Shown here in pieces: positions 1-10,800 of a stretch of DNA of 64,000 nt. The number at the start of each line of letters is the position of its first letter. Positions within the stretch are counted from its first letter, which is position 1. The position numbers were made by a program, and so were the translations under genes. Source of the DNA: Trichosporon coremiiforme (lineage: Eukaryota; Basidiomycota; Tremellomycetes; Trichosporonales; Trichosporonaceae); NCBI GenBank assembly GCA_039545355.1, contig BCJJ01000022.1, positions 62,001 through 126,000 on the forward strand. The letters are read 5' to 3'. The notes beneath the pieces are model-generated. The model was not told the origin of the DNA and did no database searches. It saw only the letters and a program-made list of their open reading frames with translations.

Positions 1-2046
1 GCTCGATACCGGCGATGAGAACAGCTTTCCTGTCCTTGTCCTTGGCGAGCTCCTCAACTGGGACCGCGCTGGTCGGCCAGGGTTCATCGCCGAACTCCAG
101 TCGCAGCGCCATGGAGCCGATGAACGACAGGAGAATCTCTAGACAGAGGAGCTGAGAGTTGTCGAGACCGTCAAATTGGGTCGATCCGTCCTGTTTCGGG
201 GGACCGGCGGGGAAGACACCCCGTGTGAGGAAGGCGATCAGCCGCTCAAAGATATCCTCACTGTCCACTGAGCAGTCAAAGTTGACATAGCAGTCGACCA
301 TGAAGCTGGGGCGCGTCGCGATCTGCGCAAGACTCTCGAGCCACAGCTCCTTCGACTGCGCAGGCATTGGGGGCAGCATCGCAAACGGCTTGGGGGTCGA
401 CGTAGGCGGCGTCTGCGACTTGTCGCCCTCAACGCTTCCATCGGCGCCCACTGTTGGCCGCGGTGATGTCGGGCGAGAGATATCACGGAGGTGCGGAGGA
501 AGGGGCGAAGGCGTCGGCGGCGTGAGGCGGTCGATCAGGTACGAGAGGAAGAGTTCGAGCTGCGGCTTCAGGTGAGGAAGCAAGGTCGCGAAGAGAGTCG
601 AAGTAGTACGTAATGACGAGGTGAGGAGGACTGGCGAGTCGGCGCGTGTCAACTGGAAGAGATATCGGCATCCCTCATCGCGCACGCCCTCGCGAAGTTC
701 AGGCCAAGTACCGATGGACTTGCCACCGACCTCGAGGGCCGCGTTCAGGACCGCAAGGGCGGACATACGCATAGAGTCGGTGTGAGCTTGGTCGGTCGGG
801 TTGAGGAGCGCGATCAGAACTCGGAGCAGTTCTAACATGGTCGGCAGTCCGTAGGGCAAGAACTGAGGCGGCTCGGGCTCGTCAGCAGCCTCACTCGCGG
901 CCGGTGGCGGCTTGACAGCATCGGCAGCCTTCCCAAGCAGTGATGGCTCTGCCTCGTCTTCTTGCTTCTCCTCGGCTGGTTCCTCTTCGCTGCTCTTGCC
1001 TTCCTCAACAGGAGGCTCCTCTGTCGTCTGCTCCACAGCTTGTTCAGCCGTTGCCTCCTCTTCGGCGATCTCCTTCTGCGTGGCGACAACGACGGTCTCC
1101 TTCACCTTGTCGGCGTCTGAGCGCGACTTGAGTGCCAATTCGACGTCCTCGGGGCGGAGCGACTTCAGGCGCAGGAATGTCGTACGGGTAATTGCCTGCA
1201 CACACAGCTGCGCCGTGCCTCGCAGACCCTCGCTCAGGCGTCCGCGAGCGAGCATGCCCAGGCCGACTTCGAGGAGCTCGCAGACACCTTCGTCGCCCAT
1301 GTGGTCAAGCAGGCTCTGCGGAACAGCGGTCGTTCCAGCCCTACTGGGGAGGGTGGGGATGGTAAGGGCCTCGATGACCCTCAGCAGCCGCAGGAGAACA
1401 AGCTCATCCTGCTGGGGGGAACTTGACGGGAAGCGACACTGCGCGAGAGCGGCGGTGACGTGGGCCAGTGCAATCTGGAGGGGCGACGCGGGGCTGATGA
1501 CCGGCGGCTTGGTGGCCGGGAAGTAGAGAGGAAGAATGTGGATCGACAGTGAGTGAAGCGAGGTGAGTGACAGACTGGTAATCGGTCCAGACGTCAGCGG
1601 CGAGCGGACAAGTGCGATGAACGGGTCGACAATATCCAGCGGCGTCAGGGTCGTAATATCGATAACACCGGCAAGCGATCGCCGGAGCTCAACAAAGCCG
1701 AGCATGAGATCGCCGTCATCGTCAGAGTGTCGCTTTCCTTTTGTCAGGGGAGAGACGCGTTTTCCACGAGCCGAAACGGACGGCACCCCGGCGCCGTATC
1801 CCGAGTTGGAAACATGGGCCCAACGTTGGTTCCGGCGCATGGCCGAGGTCACCGTCTGGATCTCCTGGAGGAGAAGGGTGACCGGAGAGAGGTCGAGGTC
1901 GAGCGTCGTCATGATGGCGCGGAGTTGCTCGGAGCTCGGCCTCGTCGATTTATGAAGCTGTATTGCTCGTAAATGAGATCGATGACACGTACCTCGGACA
2001 CGACAACAGACGCCGATCGGCGGTGGACGTGCTGGGTGCCGGTCAT
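1..2046 (-). CDS. GEA2: Arf guanine-nucleotide exchange factor, Gea/GBF1 family (N-terminal part, runs off the left edge)
   Basis: Large Sec7-family exchange factors of this type activate Arf GTPases at the Golgi to recruit COPI. Only the first ~670 residues are in the window; the Sec7 domain would lie to the left. The N-terminal DCB region carries the family pattern SPVTLLLQEIQ..TSAMRRN followed by a FVELRRSL segment, as in yeast Gea1/2. The HUS region contains VNFDC followed by SEDIFERL, the HUS box. An acidic Glu-rich linker (about 950-1110) separates the two, as in GBF1. I start at ATG 2046 and splice a 35 bp intron (1958-1992, GTACGT...TACAG); the frame then continues without stops to base 1. 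A start at ATG 1912 without the intron is the alternative. It shares a 164 bp divergent promoter with PRE1. The GBF1/Gea class is secure; the exact paralogue name is not. Confidence 0.88.
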
Positions 2047-2061
2047 GCTCGGAACCTAATC

Positions 2062-2067
2062 CACGTG
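2062..2067. promoter_or_regulatory. E-box CACGTG in the GEA2/PRE1 divergent promoter
   Basis: A CACGTG hexamer sits in the 164 bp between the two divergent start codons. Such sites bind bHLH factors of the Cbf1/USF type in fungi. No factor can be named from sequence alone. Confidence 0.35.
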
Positions 2068-2210
2068 CCATTCCATCATGCATCTTCTATCAAAGCCCCC
2101 CACATACCCTGAACGCGCGTTGCACAACGCTGACGACAGAGCCCAGTGACGACGGTCAACTGCAATCTCGACTTCGCCAACGAGCTTCAGCACTCTCCCA
2201 TCGCATCAAC

Positions 2211-3069
2211 ATGGAGTGCTCGTTTGGCATCACAGGTGAGTAGGACACTAATTCTTTCTCTCGCACAAGCTGACGCAGCTCGCTCTTCCGTCTACCACGA
2301 CTTTTGCATCGATGACGCACCTTATTCTCATCAACAGGCAAGGACTATGTCCTCCTCGCATCAGACATGACCGCGGGTCGTTCTATCCTGCAGTTCAAGT
2401 CGGACGAGAACAAGATCAAGGCTCTTGGACCCCATCTTGCCATGGCCTACGGCGGAGAACCCGGAGACACGAACAACTTCGCCGACTACGTCGAGCGTAA
2501 CGTTCGCCTCTACAACATCCGACACAACCACCCTCTCCTTCCCCACGCTGCCGGAAGCTGGATCCGTCGCACCCTTGCTGACTCGCTCCGCTCTCGTCGT
2601 CCGTATGCTGTCAACTTGCTGCTCGGAGGATACGACACGACGACAGACATCCCGCATCTCTACTGGATCGACTACCTTGGCACCAAGGCTACCGTCTCGT
2701 ACGCCGCTCACGGCTTCGGACAGCTCGTCTGTCTGTCCACGATGGACAAGTACTGGACGGAGGACGCCGACAAGCGTGACGGTGTGGAGACGATCAGGAA
2801 GTGTATCGACGAGGTCAAGATCCGTGAGTAGCGAGGCAGCATTGCAACCTTTAATACTGTGCGTGTGGTGACTAAGCTGACCTTCAGGTCTCACGGTCAA
2901 GTTTGATTTCAACTGCATCTTGATCGACAAGCACGGAATTCACCAGGTCGACCTGTCTTCGGAGGATCCCATCGCTGCCATCGAGGCGCTCGTTGCTGCC
3001 GAAGAGGAGAAGGCTGCCCAGGTCGCCGCTCAGGACGAGGCTCGTGGAGAGGTGCCGGGAGTTCTATAG
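2211..3069 (+). CDS. PRE1: 20S proteasome subunit beta-4 (beta type-2)
   Basis: Non-catalytic beta subunit of the 20S core particle. Three exons (2211-2235, 2338-2823, 2888-3069) give 230 aa. The start is MECSFGITGKDYVLLASD, the expected beta-4 beginning: there is no propeptide Thr nucleophile, in keeping with an inactive subunit. Later come KALGPHLAMAYGGEPGDTNNF, NLLLGGYD, LYWIDYLGT and VKFDFNCILIDKHGI, all characteristic of the family. The C-terminus is extended by an Ala/Glu-rich tail compared with the ~200 aa yeast protein. Exon 1 is only 25 nt. The stop is 93 bp from the convergent stop of PSF2. Confidence 0.96.
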
Positions 3070-3162
3070 ACGTAAGAAGTCAAATGTACAGATTACAGCA
3101 GGCAGCCCAGTGTTACATGGTATAGTACAACAGATGAAGGCGGTTCTAATAATCGTCCCGTT

Positions 3163-3799
3163 TCATTCCTCGTCATCGTCCTTCTCGAGACGTTGCATGA
3201 TGCCCATAGCCTTCACGAGGAAGGGCCGGATCTCACACAGCTCCAGCGGCGTCAGGTTCGTGACCTGCAAGTATCGGCCACGCATGACACCCTCGGACTG
3301 CAGACCGATGCGGATCTTGGCCTGGCGCGTTTCGCGGATGTCCTTCAGTAGTGTTCGCAAAGTGGCTGGTTGGGCGAGGTCGTCGGGGGAACTGTGCGGT
3401 AAGGTAACGACACAGTAAGATCACCTACACGTCCAGCAGGACCTTTGCTGTTTCAACAAAACGTCGGGGTAAAGGCTCAAAGCCCTCAGCGTTCTCGCGC
3501 TCCCTCTTCAGCAGAAGGGAGAGTTTGTCTTCTGGTTAACGGCTGTCTGGGGGTGGTGACTCACCTGGATTCAGCCAGTCAGGTGCTACGATTCTGCATT
3601 TCCGCTTGCGCTTCAGGCTCAAAGCCAGCCACAGCGGTACCGTCGCCTTACTCGGCGGCGTGAAAGGACCGTAGATGCCGGAGATCAAGCGGACCTTGGA
3701 CATGGAGAAGAGGGGCACAATGTCGATGACCTCCTCCTCGGCGAGGAACGTGTACTCGTCAGGCGTGAGGCCATTCTGCAGGTGTTTCGGAAGCGCCAT
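3163..3799 (-). CDS. PSF2: DNA replication complex GINS subunit Psf2
   Basis: GINS (Sld5-Psf1-Psf2-Psf3) joins Cdc45 and MCM2-7 to form the replicative helicase. Exons 3799-3565, 3531-3429 and 3391-3163 give 188 aa, the normal length. The N-terminus [20 protein letters not shown], then [29 protein letters not shown] and DWLNPE, match the Psf2 A domain. After the introns come [19 protein letters not shown] and [11 protein letters not shown]. Both introns are tiny (33 and 37 bp). The reading frame continues upstream to an ATG at 3916, but 3799 is chosen because the family begins there. Confidence 0.96.
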
Positions 3800-4112
3800 A
3801 ACGACTGTCAGTCTCGGTGGTCGACGGCCGTCTCGGAGGTCGGAGTCGGACAGGCGCTCGGGTATGCAGGTTGTTGACAGTTGTGCGCTCTTGATTCCGG
3901 CGAGGAAGGCGGACATGACGCGTACGAGACCCTCAGACGCGCTAAGCTTCAGTGTGCACGTGGTTATGGTCCCGTTCGTGAAACGTGAAATGTCGATCCC
4001 GCGCCGCCCTCACCCTGCTACCCGCGGAAAGTCGCCACGATCGACCTCAGAACTCTAAACCACCCTCTTTCTTGGAAGTTCACATTCGTCTCTCGGCCAG
4101 CTCAATCGTAGG
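3800..4112. other. Divergent intergenic region PSF2 / SGNH gene
   Basis: 313 bp between divergent start codons. I see no TATA box and no coding sequence beyond the upstream extension of the PSF2 frame; presumably a bidirectional promoter. Confidence 0.5.
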
Positions 4113-5764
4113 ATGGGTTCGCTGAGCAAGCCGCGCGATGAACGCGGCCAGTTTGGTGAGTGTGGCTTGCTCTACGATAGCTGACACCATCAGGCCTGCC
4201 CCGACGCGTTTGGTACATCATTGGGGGCTGTTTCACTCTTTTCTTCCTGTCCCGACTCTTGATCTGTAAGGAAACTCGGAATCTGATCCAGGCTAACGGT
4301 AGCCTCCCCCAACGCCGTTCCGGAAGGACACTACACGGCGCCGACTGGCCTCCTCACGGCGAAGGACTACCTCAATGCCTCCACTTCAGACCCTGCGCCG
4401 TTCGACTTCTGCCCTGTGTTCGGCCCCGGTGACGCGATCGCGCAGAGGCGAGGGCAGATCGCGCTGCTCAAGTCGCGCGTCCACACCGGTACGGGTGCGC
4501 GCCTTCAGCGGGTCATCCAGAAGGCCATGTCCGGCCACCCGGTGACCATCAGCGTGCTTGGCGGCTCTATCTCGGCCTGCCACGGCGCTGGTGACGACCC
4601 CCTGTCGCCCCGCTGCTGGCCCAGCAAGTTCTTCGAGTGGTGGAACTCGGTCTTCCCCCACCCCCTCAGCGAGCTTACGAACGGCGCCGCTCGTAAAACT
4701 GACTCCGCGTACTTTGCGTACTGTTCCAACCACCACCTTCCGGACGAGACCGACATTGTCATTCTTGAGTTTGACGCTTCGGACCCCTAGTGAGTTTAAT
4801 TCCTGCGGCGGTAACTGACTTCAGCGACCCTCGTTGGATGGACCACTTTGAGCTGCTGGTCCGCTCGATTCTGCTCCGCCCCGAGCAGCCCGCCGTCATT
4901 CTGCTCGGCCACTTTGCGCCGCAGGTGCTGATCCAGAACGGCTTCGCTGGACCCGAGCTGCTCCATGACATCGTGGCACAGTATTACGACGTCCCCCACA
5001 TCAGCGCCAAGGGCACGCTGTACCACGAGTACATGCTTGACCCCGAGGGCACCCGCCGGAGCTACTACTCTGACATGGTACTCGCCTCGCCGACGGGCCA
5101 CGACCTCATGTCCGACCTGCTGATCTCGTTCATGCAGACGCAGATCTGCTCGGGCTGGAGCACGACGATGGGCCATGCCTTCGACGTGCCGTACATGGGA
5201 GCTCAGGCTGCTTCCGCGCCCGAGTCCGACGTCGATCTGGACGTGCAGGCCGGTGGTGTCGCCGCTCAGCGCCGTGCGCTCCGCGTCCCGAAGGCTCGCC
5301 TTCACTCTCGCCCCAGCGACATCCTGACGTTCCGCGAGGTCTCTCCCTCGTGCAACACGGCGAACCCGCTTATCAACCCCCTCCCGCCCTGCCACTTCTA
5401 CGGCCACGGCTGGACGGCCGAGCACAAGGTCTCGATCGAGGGCGAGGAGAACTTCTGGCAGTCCGAGACGGTGGGCGCCAACATGCGTCTGCCCTTCAAC
5501 GCCTCCGCGGGCGAGGTCGCAATCTACTACTACCAGTACCCGCACAGCGTGCCCGCGGGCCGCGTGGCGTGCTGGGTCGACGATGACTATGCGAACCGCG
5601 TCGAGCTCAGCGGCAACGCCAACGTCGAGGACACGGTCACGACCATCACGAACATCAACGAAAACGTCGAGGCCGGCAGCCACTACGTCGAGTGCGTCAT
5701 GCAGGGCACCAAGCACGGCGCCAAGAGCCCGCCGTTCCGCATGCTCGGCGTGTTCTCGACGTAA
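4113..5764 (+). CDS. Type II membrane protein with SGNH/GDSL-hydrolase-like domain, possibly catalytically degenerate
   Basis: Exons 4113-4155, 4194-4265, 4303-4789 and 4825-5764 give 513 aa. One membrane segment (about residues 18-39, WYIIGGCFTLFFLSRLLI) follows a short basic N-terminus, so the bulk is predicted lumenal or extracellular. The central part starts with VTISVLGGSIS (Ser about 127), an SGNH block I with GGS in place of GDS, followed by CWPSKFFEWWN. Later it shows DIVILEFDASDP and SDMVLASPTGHDLMSD, the positions where active family members usually carry the block III Asn and the DxxH dyad. Here those positions read Ser (about 198) and Leu (287). A C-terminal beta-rich region (from about residue 400) completes it. 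Role unknown; a cell-wall or glycan function is a guess. Confidence 0.6.
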
Positions 5765-6940
5765 AATACACACGTACACGACGTTTATAGACCACTGTAT
5801 TAAATGACTAGCAACTTACATAGAGCGCATGGATCCGGGTTTCGTATAGCAGCGAGCAGGCGAATGTGAGCGAGGACGGCAGGCCCTGTGGCGGACGACA
5901 TGATGATCTTTGCACGGCCAGGGGCGCCGGCTGCAGGCTGCTTACTCGGTTGCGATGAATCAAGACCAGACCGGGCCAGACCTTGTATCGACTCTGCAGA
6001 TCGATCTTGGGCCTTGGGCAAGGAAGACGAAACGTAACGATACCCCTTGCATGCCCGCACGACTTGCAGGAGATAGAAGGTCGAGATAGCGATAACGCTT
6101 GACACCATTACACACCCAGAGTACCTCTTAGCCACAAGGAGCAAGTGCAGTGATCGCTTGGTGATGAGGGGGAAGGTGTTCCCGTAAAAGTCAATCGCGT
6201 CTTTGCGAGCAACCCGGCAGTCGGAACGACTCCTGACAGGGCACGGATGGGCTCATGATTGCCGAATGAAGCAATCGTGTCTCGGTTAGACGCTCAGTGC
6301 GCTTCCAATGCATGCGACACGGACCCCCTCATGCACTCCGTAGATGTTGCAGGCCGTCAATGAGTCTTATGCATTGTACCTCACCCGTCCCTTCGTAGTG
6401 CCGTTGAAGTCCCTGTCCAAAGTGGTGTCCTCTCACCCGGTCCCAAACGGAGGGAAGGGAGGCAGGAGGCAGGAGGACTGGTACTTGATCGAAGAGGTAA
6501 GGGCAATAGAGTTCGCGCCGGTATTGTTAGTGCGGGTACTTTCTATGGCTCCATTGGATCTGTTCGCTTGTCTCGTATTTTTCGAAAAGAAAAGAATCGA
6601 AAGGCCAAGAACCACAATGCTGCTGCTGTGCATGGTGCATGACGACGGCCGTGCTGGTGGGCAACAGGTCAAAAAGGTCATGCGAACATGCAAGATTCAG
6701 ATTCCAATTGTGCAGTCTCAGCCCAGCTGGCCTCCAGCCAGTCCAGCCGAGGTGCAGCTGGTCTTCCTGGTGCAGGAATCGTGGTCGGATGCATTAGCGC
6801 GAGGAATGGAATGACGTGGCTGCTGGGCATGCTGGGTGCTTGGTGGACGTCAGTCTGGCGCGTCAGGCCCACTCGTGCCCAGTCAGGCCCAGTCAGGAGC
6901 GACGGCGGCAGCGTAAGGGCTCGCCGTAGGGACGGGCGCT

Positions 6941-6965
6941 GGGCGGGGGCGCGGGGGCGCGGGGG
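6941..6965 (+). other. G-quadruplex-forming motif
   Basis: Four G tracts (GGG at 6941-6943, GGGGG at 6945-6949, 6953-6957 and 6961-6965) separated by 1-3 nt meet the usual G4 folding rule. It also forms a tandem GCGGGGGC-like octamer repeat. It lies about 0.86 kb upstream of the SSD1 start codon. Confidence 0.6.
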
Positions 6966-7434
6966 CGCGTCATAGCACAGGTCGTGCGCGTGTGCGCCAT
7001 GGAGAGCCATAGAGCGACTTGGATCAGCACTGGGTAACTACGGCGTGCCCATTCCATAGGCTGCTGTCCAGTGGCCAAGCCGACCTACAGTGTCGTACCT
7101 GGAGGGACAACGGAGTCAACCTGTCCACCCACCCACCTGTACCTACCGGCGTCAACCGTACACGCCAGTCCACTGCTGCCCCGCGCCGCCAGGACCGCCT
7201 TCCTCCATCCTCCATCCTCCATCTGGCATTGTCCCCCCTCTCCTTCCTCTCTCTCCTCCATCGCATCGACAATCCTCTCCACGACACCCTCCTTCATTCG
7301 CTCACACACCATTTAGTCACTCTCTCCCCTACCCTCCCTATAACTTCATCTGTTACACCACCAAGCCCGCCGTGGCCGTGGCGGTGCGCTCGCTCACTTC
7401 CAAGGTTAGTAGTATTCCCCTCTCCCTCGTCTCG

Positions 7435-7458
7435 CACCACCACCACCACCACCACCAC
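7435..7458 (+). repeat. (CAC)8 microsatellite in the SSD1 leader region
   Basis: Eight perfect CAC triplets followed by a CCG-rich stretch. The apparent polyhistidine reading is not part of a credible gene. Confidence 0.85.
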
Positions 7459-7823
7459 CGCCGCCGCCCCCACAACCAACAACAACGTAATCTGGTTACC
7501 GAAACCTTGTCCGCACCTTGCCCCCGTCACTCTCCACCACCTCGTCCACTCCTTGTTTGCCATTGTACACACACTCCCATACACCCACAACACTCGTCCG
7601 ACCCCGACACCGTTCTACCGCTTTCGGTTCCCGCTATAGCCTCCCAGTTCGCCGCCTGTCCTCCATCTCCTCCACCCCCTTACACGGTCCGAGCACCACC
7701 GTCCTCCCTCGGCCCTGTTGTCGCCCTTCTCCCTGCAACCCAACCCCATCGACAACGTACTGACCCCGTTTACCCAGCTTTTAATTCCAGCCCATTCCTG
7801 CGCAACCCGTTTCCGTTCCCTCA

Positions 7824-10800
7824 ATGGCTGAGACCCCGGACTCGTCGGCGGCTGCGGCTCAGCAGCAGCCGAGCCGCCAGTCCTCGCTTGCGCCACCCGA
7901 CGCTAAACTCCAACGCGCCAACTCGTCGTCCTCGAGCCGCAGCAGTAACGGCGGCCGCCGCGGTCACAGGTCCCCCGGCACCTCGGCTTCGGTCTCCCGA
8001 AGCAACTCTTACTCATCGCAGGGCCCTGGTGAGCGTCGCTCTAAGAATGGCAACACCACCACTATCAGCGGAGGCACCAGCTTAGGCGGAGGCAAGACCG
8101 CTAAGGAGGGCGGAGGTGGCCAGAAGGGCAAGCTCCAACGAGCCGACTCTCGCTCGTTACACCGAAGGTCGTCGACCCGTGGTCAGAGCCAGCAGATCCA
8201 GCCTCAACAGGCCCCCTTACGCCCAGCCTCGTCCAACGCGGACAAGGAAAGGGACAGCAAGGAATCAGGAGGAACTGCAACCCAGTCTTCTCAGGCAGCT
8301 GCTGCCGACGCCCAGGTTCGTTCTATCCACACCACCATGTCACCTCCGGTCACTGCGATGGAGGCGGCGGTGAATGCGGCGACTAAGAAACATCATGAAA
8401 CTCACGGCGAGGATGCGCTGAGCTCGTTGCAGCGCATGATCTCGGATCTCAAGGCAATCTCCCCAAGCAACTCGCAGCCCGGCTCTCGCTCGGCCAGCGG
8501 CAGCCAGAAGGACAAGTCATCAACAGCGGCCTCGTCGCCCGTCGCCATTCCCACCGCGTCTGGCAACAACAAGGCCGAGTCTCAGACCAAGCTCAAGGCG
8601 GACGCCCCGACGTTTACTCCCGGCTCTTTCGCGTCTGGCACGTCCCCCATTTCCCCTTCTGCACCCAGCATTAGCAGCGTGGGGTCTGCTCCTCGCTCCT
8701 CTACGTCTGCCGCTGAGCGCGCTGCCAGGCGCCAGTCTGCCAACATGTCGGTCAGCTTCGGTCAGCCCTCCATGAGCTTCGGCGGCCTTCCCCACTTCCC
8801 TCTCGCCCCCTCCGACTTCCCCGGCTCCGGCCAGCCCGGTGGCGACGAGTTCACCGGCGACATGTTCCAGCAGCAGCAGCAAATGCTTGCCGCCCAGCAG
8901 CTCCAGCTTCAGCTCCTGCAGGCGCAGCTCGTCCAGCAGCAGCTCGCGGCGCAGCAGCAGCGCGACCAGGGTTTCATCGCCCCTCGCTTCCAGGCCCTCG
9001 CCGCCCAGCGTGCTGCCGTTCAGCAACAGCAGCAGCAGACCGCCCAGCTCGCCGAGGCTCAGCGCCTCTTCGAGATGCACCAGCAGCAGCAACAGATGCT
9101 TCTCGCGCAGCAGCAGGTCGACGCCGGCGGTGCGCCTCCCGTGTTCGAGGAAGACTCGCCCGAGCCTACGCCAGCCAGCCTGGGTCCTACCGGCCGCCCA
9201 CAGCTGAATCCTGGCTTCACTTTCGGCAAGCGGAGGGAGAGCGCTGTGGAGAAAAAGCCTCGCCCGTCGTCGATGTTCGTTAATCGCGAGGAGGCGGCTA
9301 CCAGTCTTGCCGGACTTGCTGCACGGGCCCATAAGCGTGCTGGCAGCGAGATGTCCTCGGCTCTCGAGGAGCAGGTGAGTTTCCGACGCGTCGTTTTAGC
9401 TAACTCGTCCCAGCTTGAGCTCCAGAAGCAGATCGAAGCGCTCCAGGCGAAGCAGCAGGCTCTGATGCACAAGGACCGCAGCGACAGCCAGTCTCCTCCC
9501 CTCTCCGAGCTCTCGGCGTCCCTCAGCAAGCAGCCCGGTGGCCGTCACCGCCGCACGCACTCCAACGCGTCGCAGTCGTCGGCTGCGGGCGGCGACTCCA
9601 CCTATGGCAATCTCCTCAGCCCCCGTGAGCAGCCCGGCATCGCTCGCTCGTTCGGTGGTGAGCCTTCGCCCATGTCGGGCGGCCGTCCTGGGTCCATCTC
9701 GATGGGTCACGGCCGCCGTCATAGTGTGAACACGTACAAGGGCGGCTTTGGCGAGTACGTCGAGGACGGTGGTTCCATCAGCTTCGGCCACAACCGCGGT
9801 GGCTCGCGTGCAGGCTTCGAGTCCGGCAACTGGCGTATTAACGGTAACGGTTCGTCGACGACCGACCTGGCTTCTGCCCAGGCACAGCTTGCATCTCTCG
9901 CCCAGTTCCGCGCGGCCGCCGGCAGTGGACACGCCAAGATGCCCTCCTTCAGCTTCCCCAACATGCTCCCCAACCTCCTCGTGGCCACGACTCTTCAGAA
10001 CCCGTCGGGCCAGTCCTCGCTGTGGCAGCAGCAGCAGGCGTTCCAGATGCAGCTGCAGCAGAACCAGCAGGGTGGCGGCGGTCCCCAGCGCAAGTCGTTA
10101 TTCGCGCCGTACCTGCCCCAGGCTTCGCTGCCTCCCCTCCTCAGCGCTGGAAAGCTCGTCGTCGGTATCCTTCGTGTCAACAAGAAGAACCGCTCCGACG
10201 CTTACGTCGCGACCGACGTGCTCGACGCCGACATCTACATCTGTGGCTCCAAGGACCGCAACCGTGCCCTTGAGGGTGACATTGTCGCTGTTGAGCTGCT
10301 CGACGTCGACGAGGTCTGGTCCACGAAGAAGGACAAGGAGGAGAAGAAGCGCAAGAAGGAGGAGTCTTACGACTACAAGCCTCACGGCAACAAGAAGCAG
10401 GAGAAGAAGAAGGACGACATTGAGGTCGAGGGCCAGGGACTGTCCCTGTTTGAGGACGAGGAGGTTAACGATGACACCAAGCCGACCTACGCTGGTCACG
10501 TCGTCGCTGTCGTTGAGCGCATGCCCGGTCAGCTCTTCTCGGGTCAGCTCGGTGTCCTTCGTCCTTCCTCGGCCGCTACCAAGGAGAAGCAGGAGGCTGA
10601 GCGTCGTGAGCGCGAGGGCGACAAGGCTCGTGCTGCCCCTGCTGAGCCCGAGCCCCGCCCGAAGATCGTCTGGTTCAAGCCGACTGACAAGCGTGTTCCC
10701 CTGATTGCCATCCCCACGGAGCAGGCTCCCGCCGACTTCATCGAGAACCCCGAGGCCCACGCCAACAAGCTCTTCGTTGCTACCATCAAGCGCTGGCCGA

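Larger units (their letters stand above)
5765..7823. other. 2.06 kb intergenic region upstream of SSD1
   Basis: No supported gene. 5765-6900 is of ordinary composition with only short, unconvincing ORFs. 6840-6970 has repeats of GTCAGGCCCA and a run of G tracts. 7100-7823 is strongly pyrimidine-rich and likely holds the SSD1 5' UTR. A GTTAGT donor at 7404 and an acceptor near 7791 would fit a leader intron, but this is weak. Confidence 0.5.

Noticed and set aside
4796..5779. 327 aa open frame on the minus strand
   Set aside because: Antisense shadow of the SGNH-fold protein exon; no domain and no promoter context.
7090..8085. 331 aa Pro/His-rich plus-strand frame overlapping the SSD1 start
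   Set aside because: It translates the pyrimidine-rich leader and the CAC repeat, overlaps the SSD1 start in another frame, and has no conserved feature.
8866..9120. CAG-rich repeats as independent repeat elements
   Set aside because: They encode the polyglutamine region of SSD1 with mixed CAG/CAA codons.
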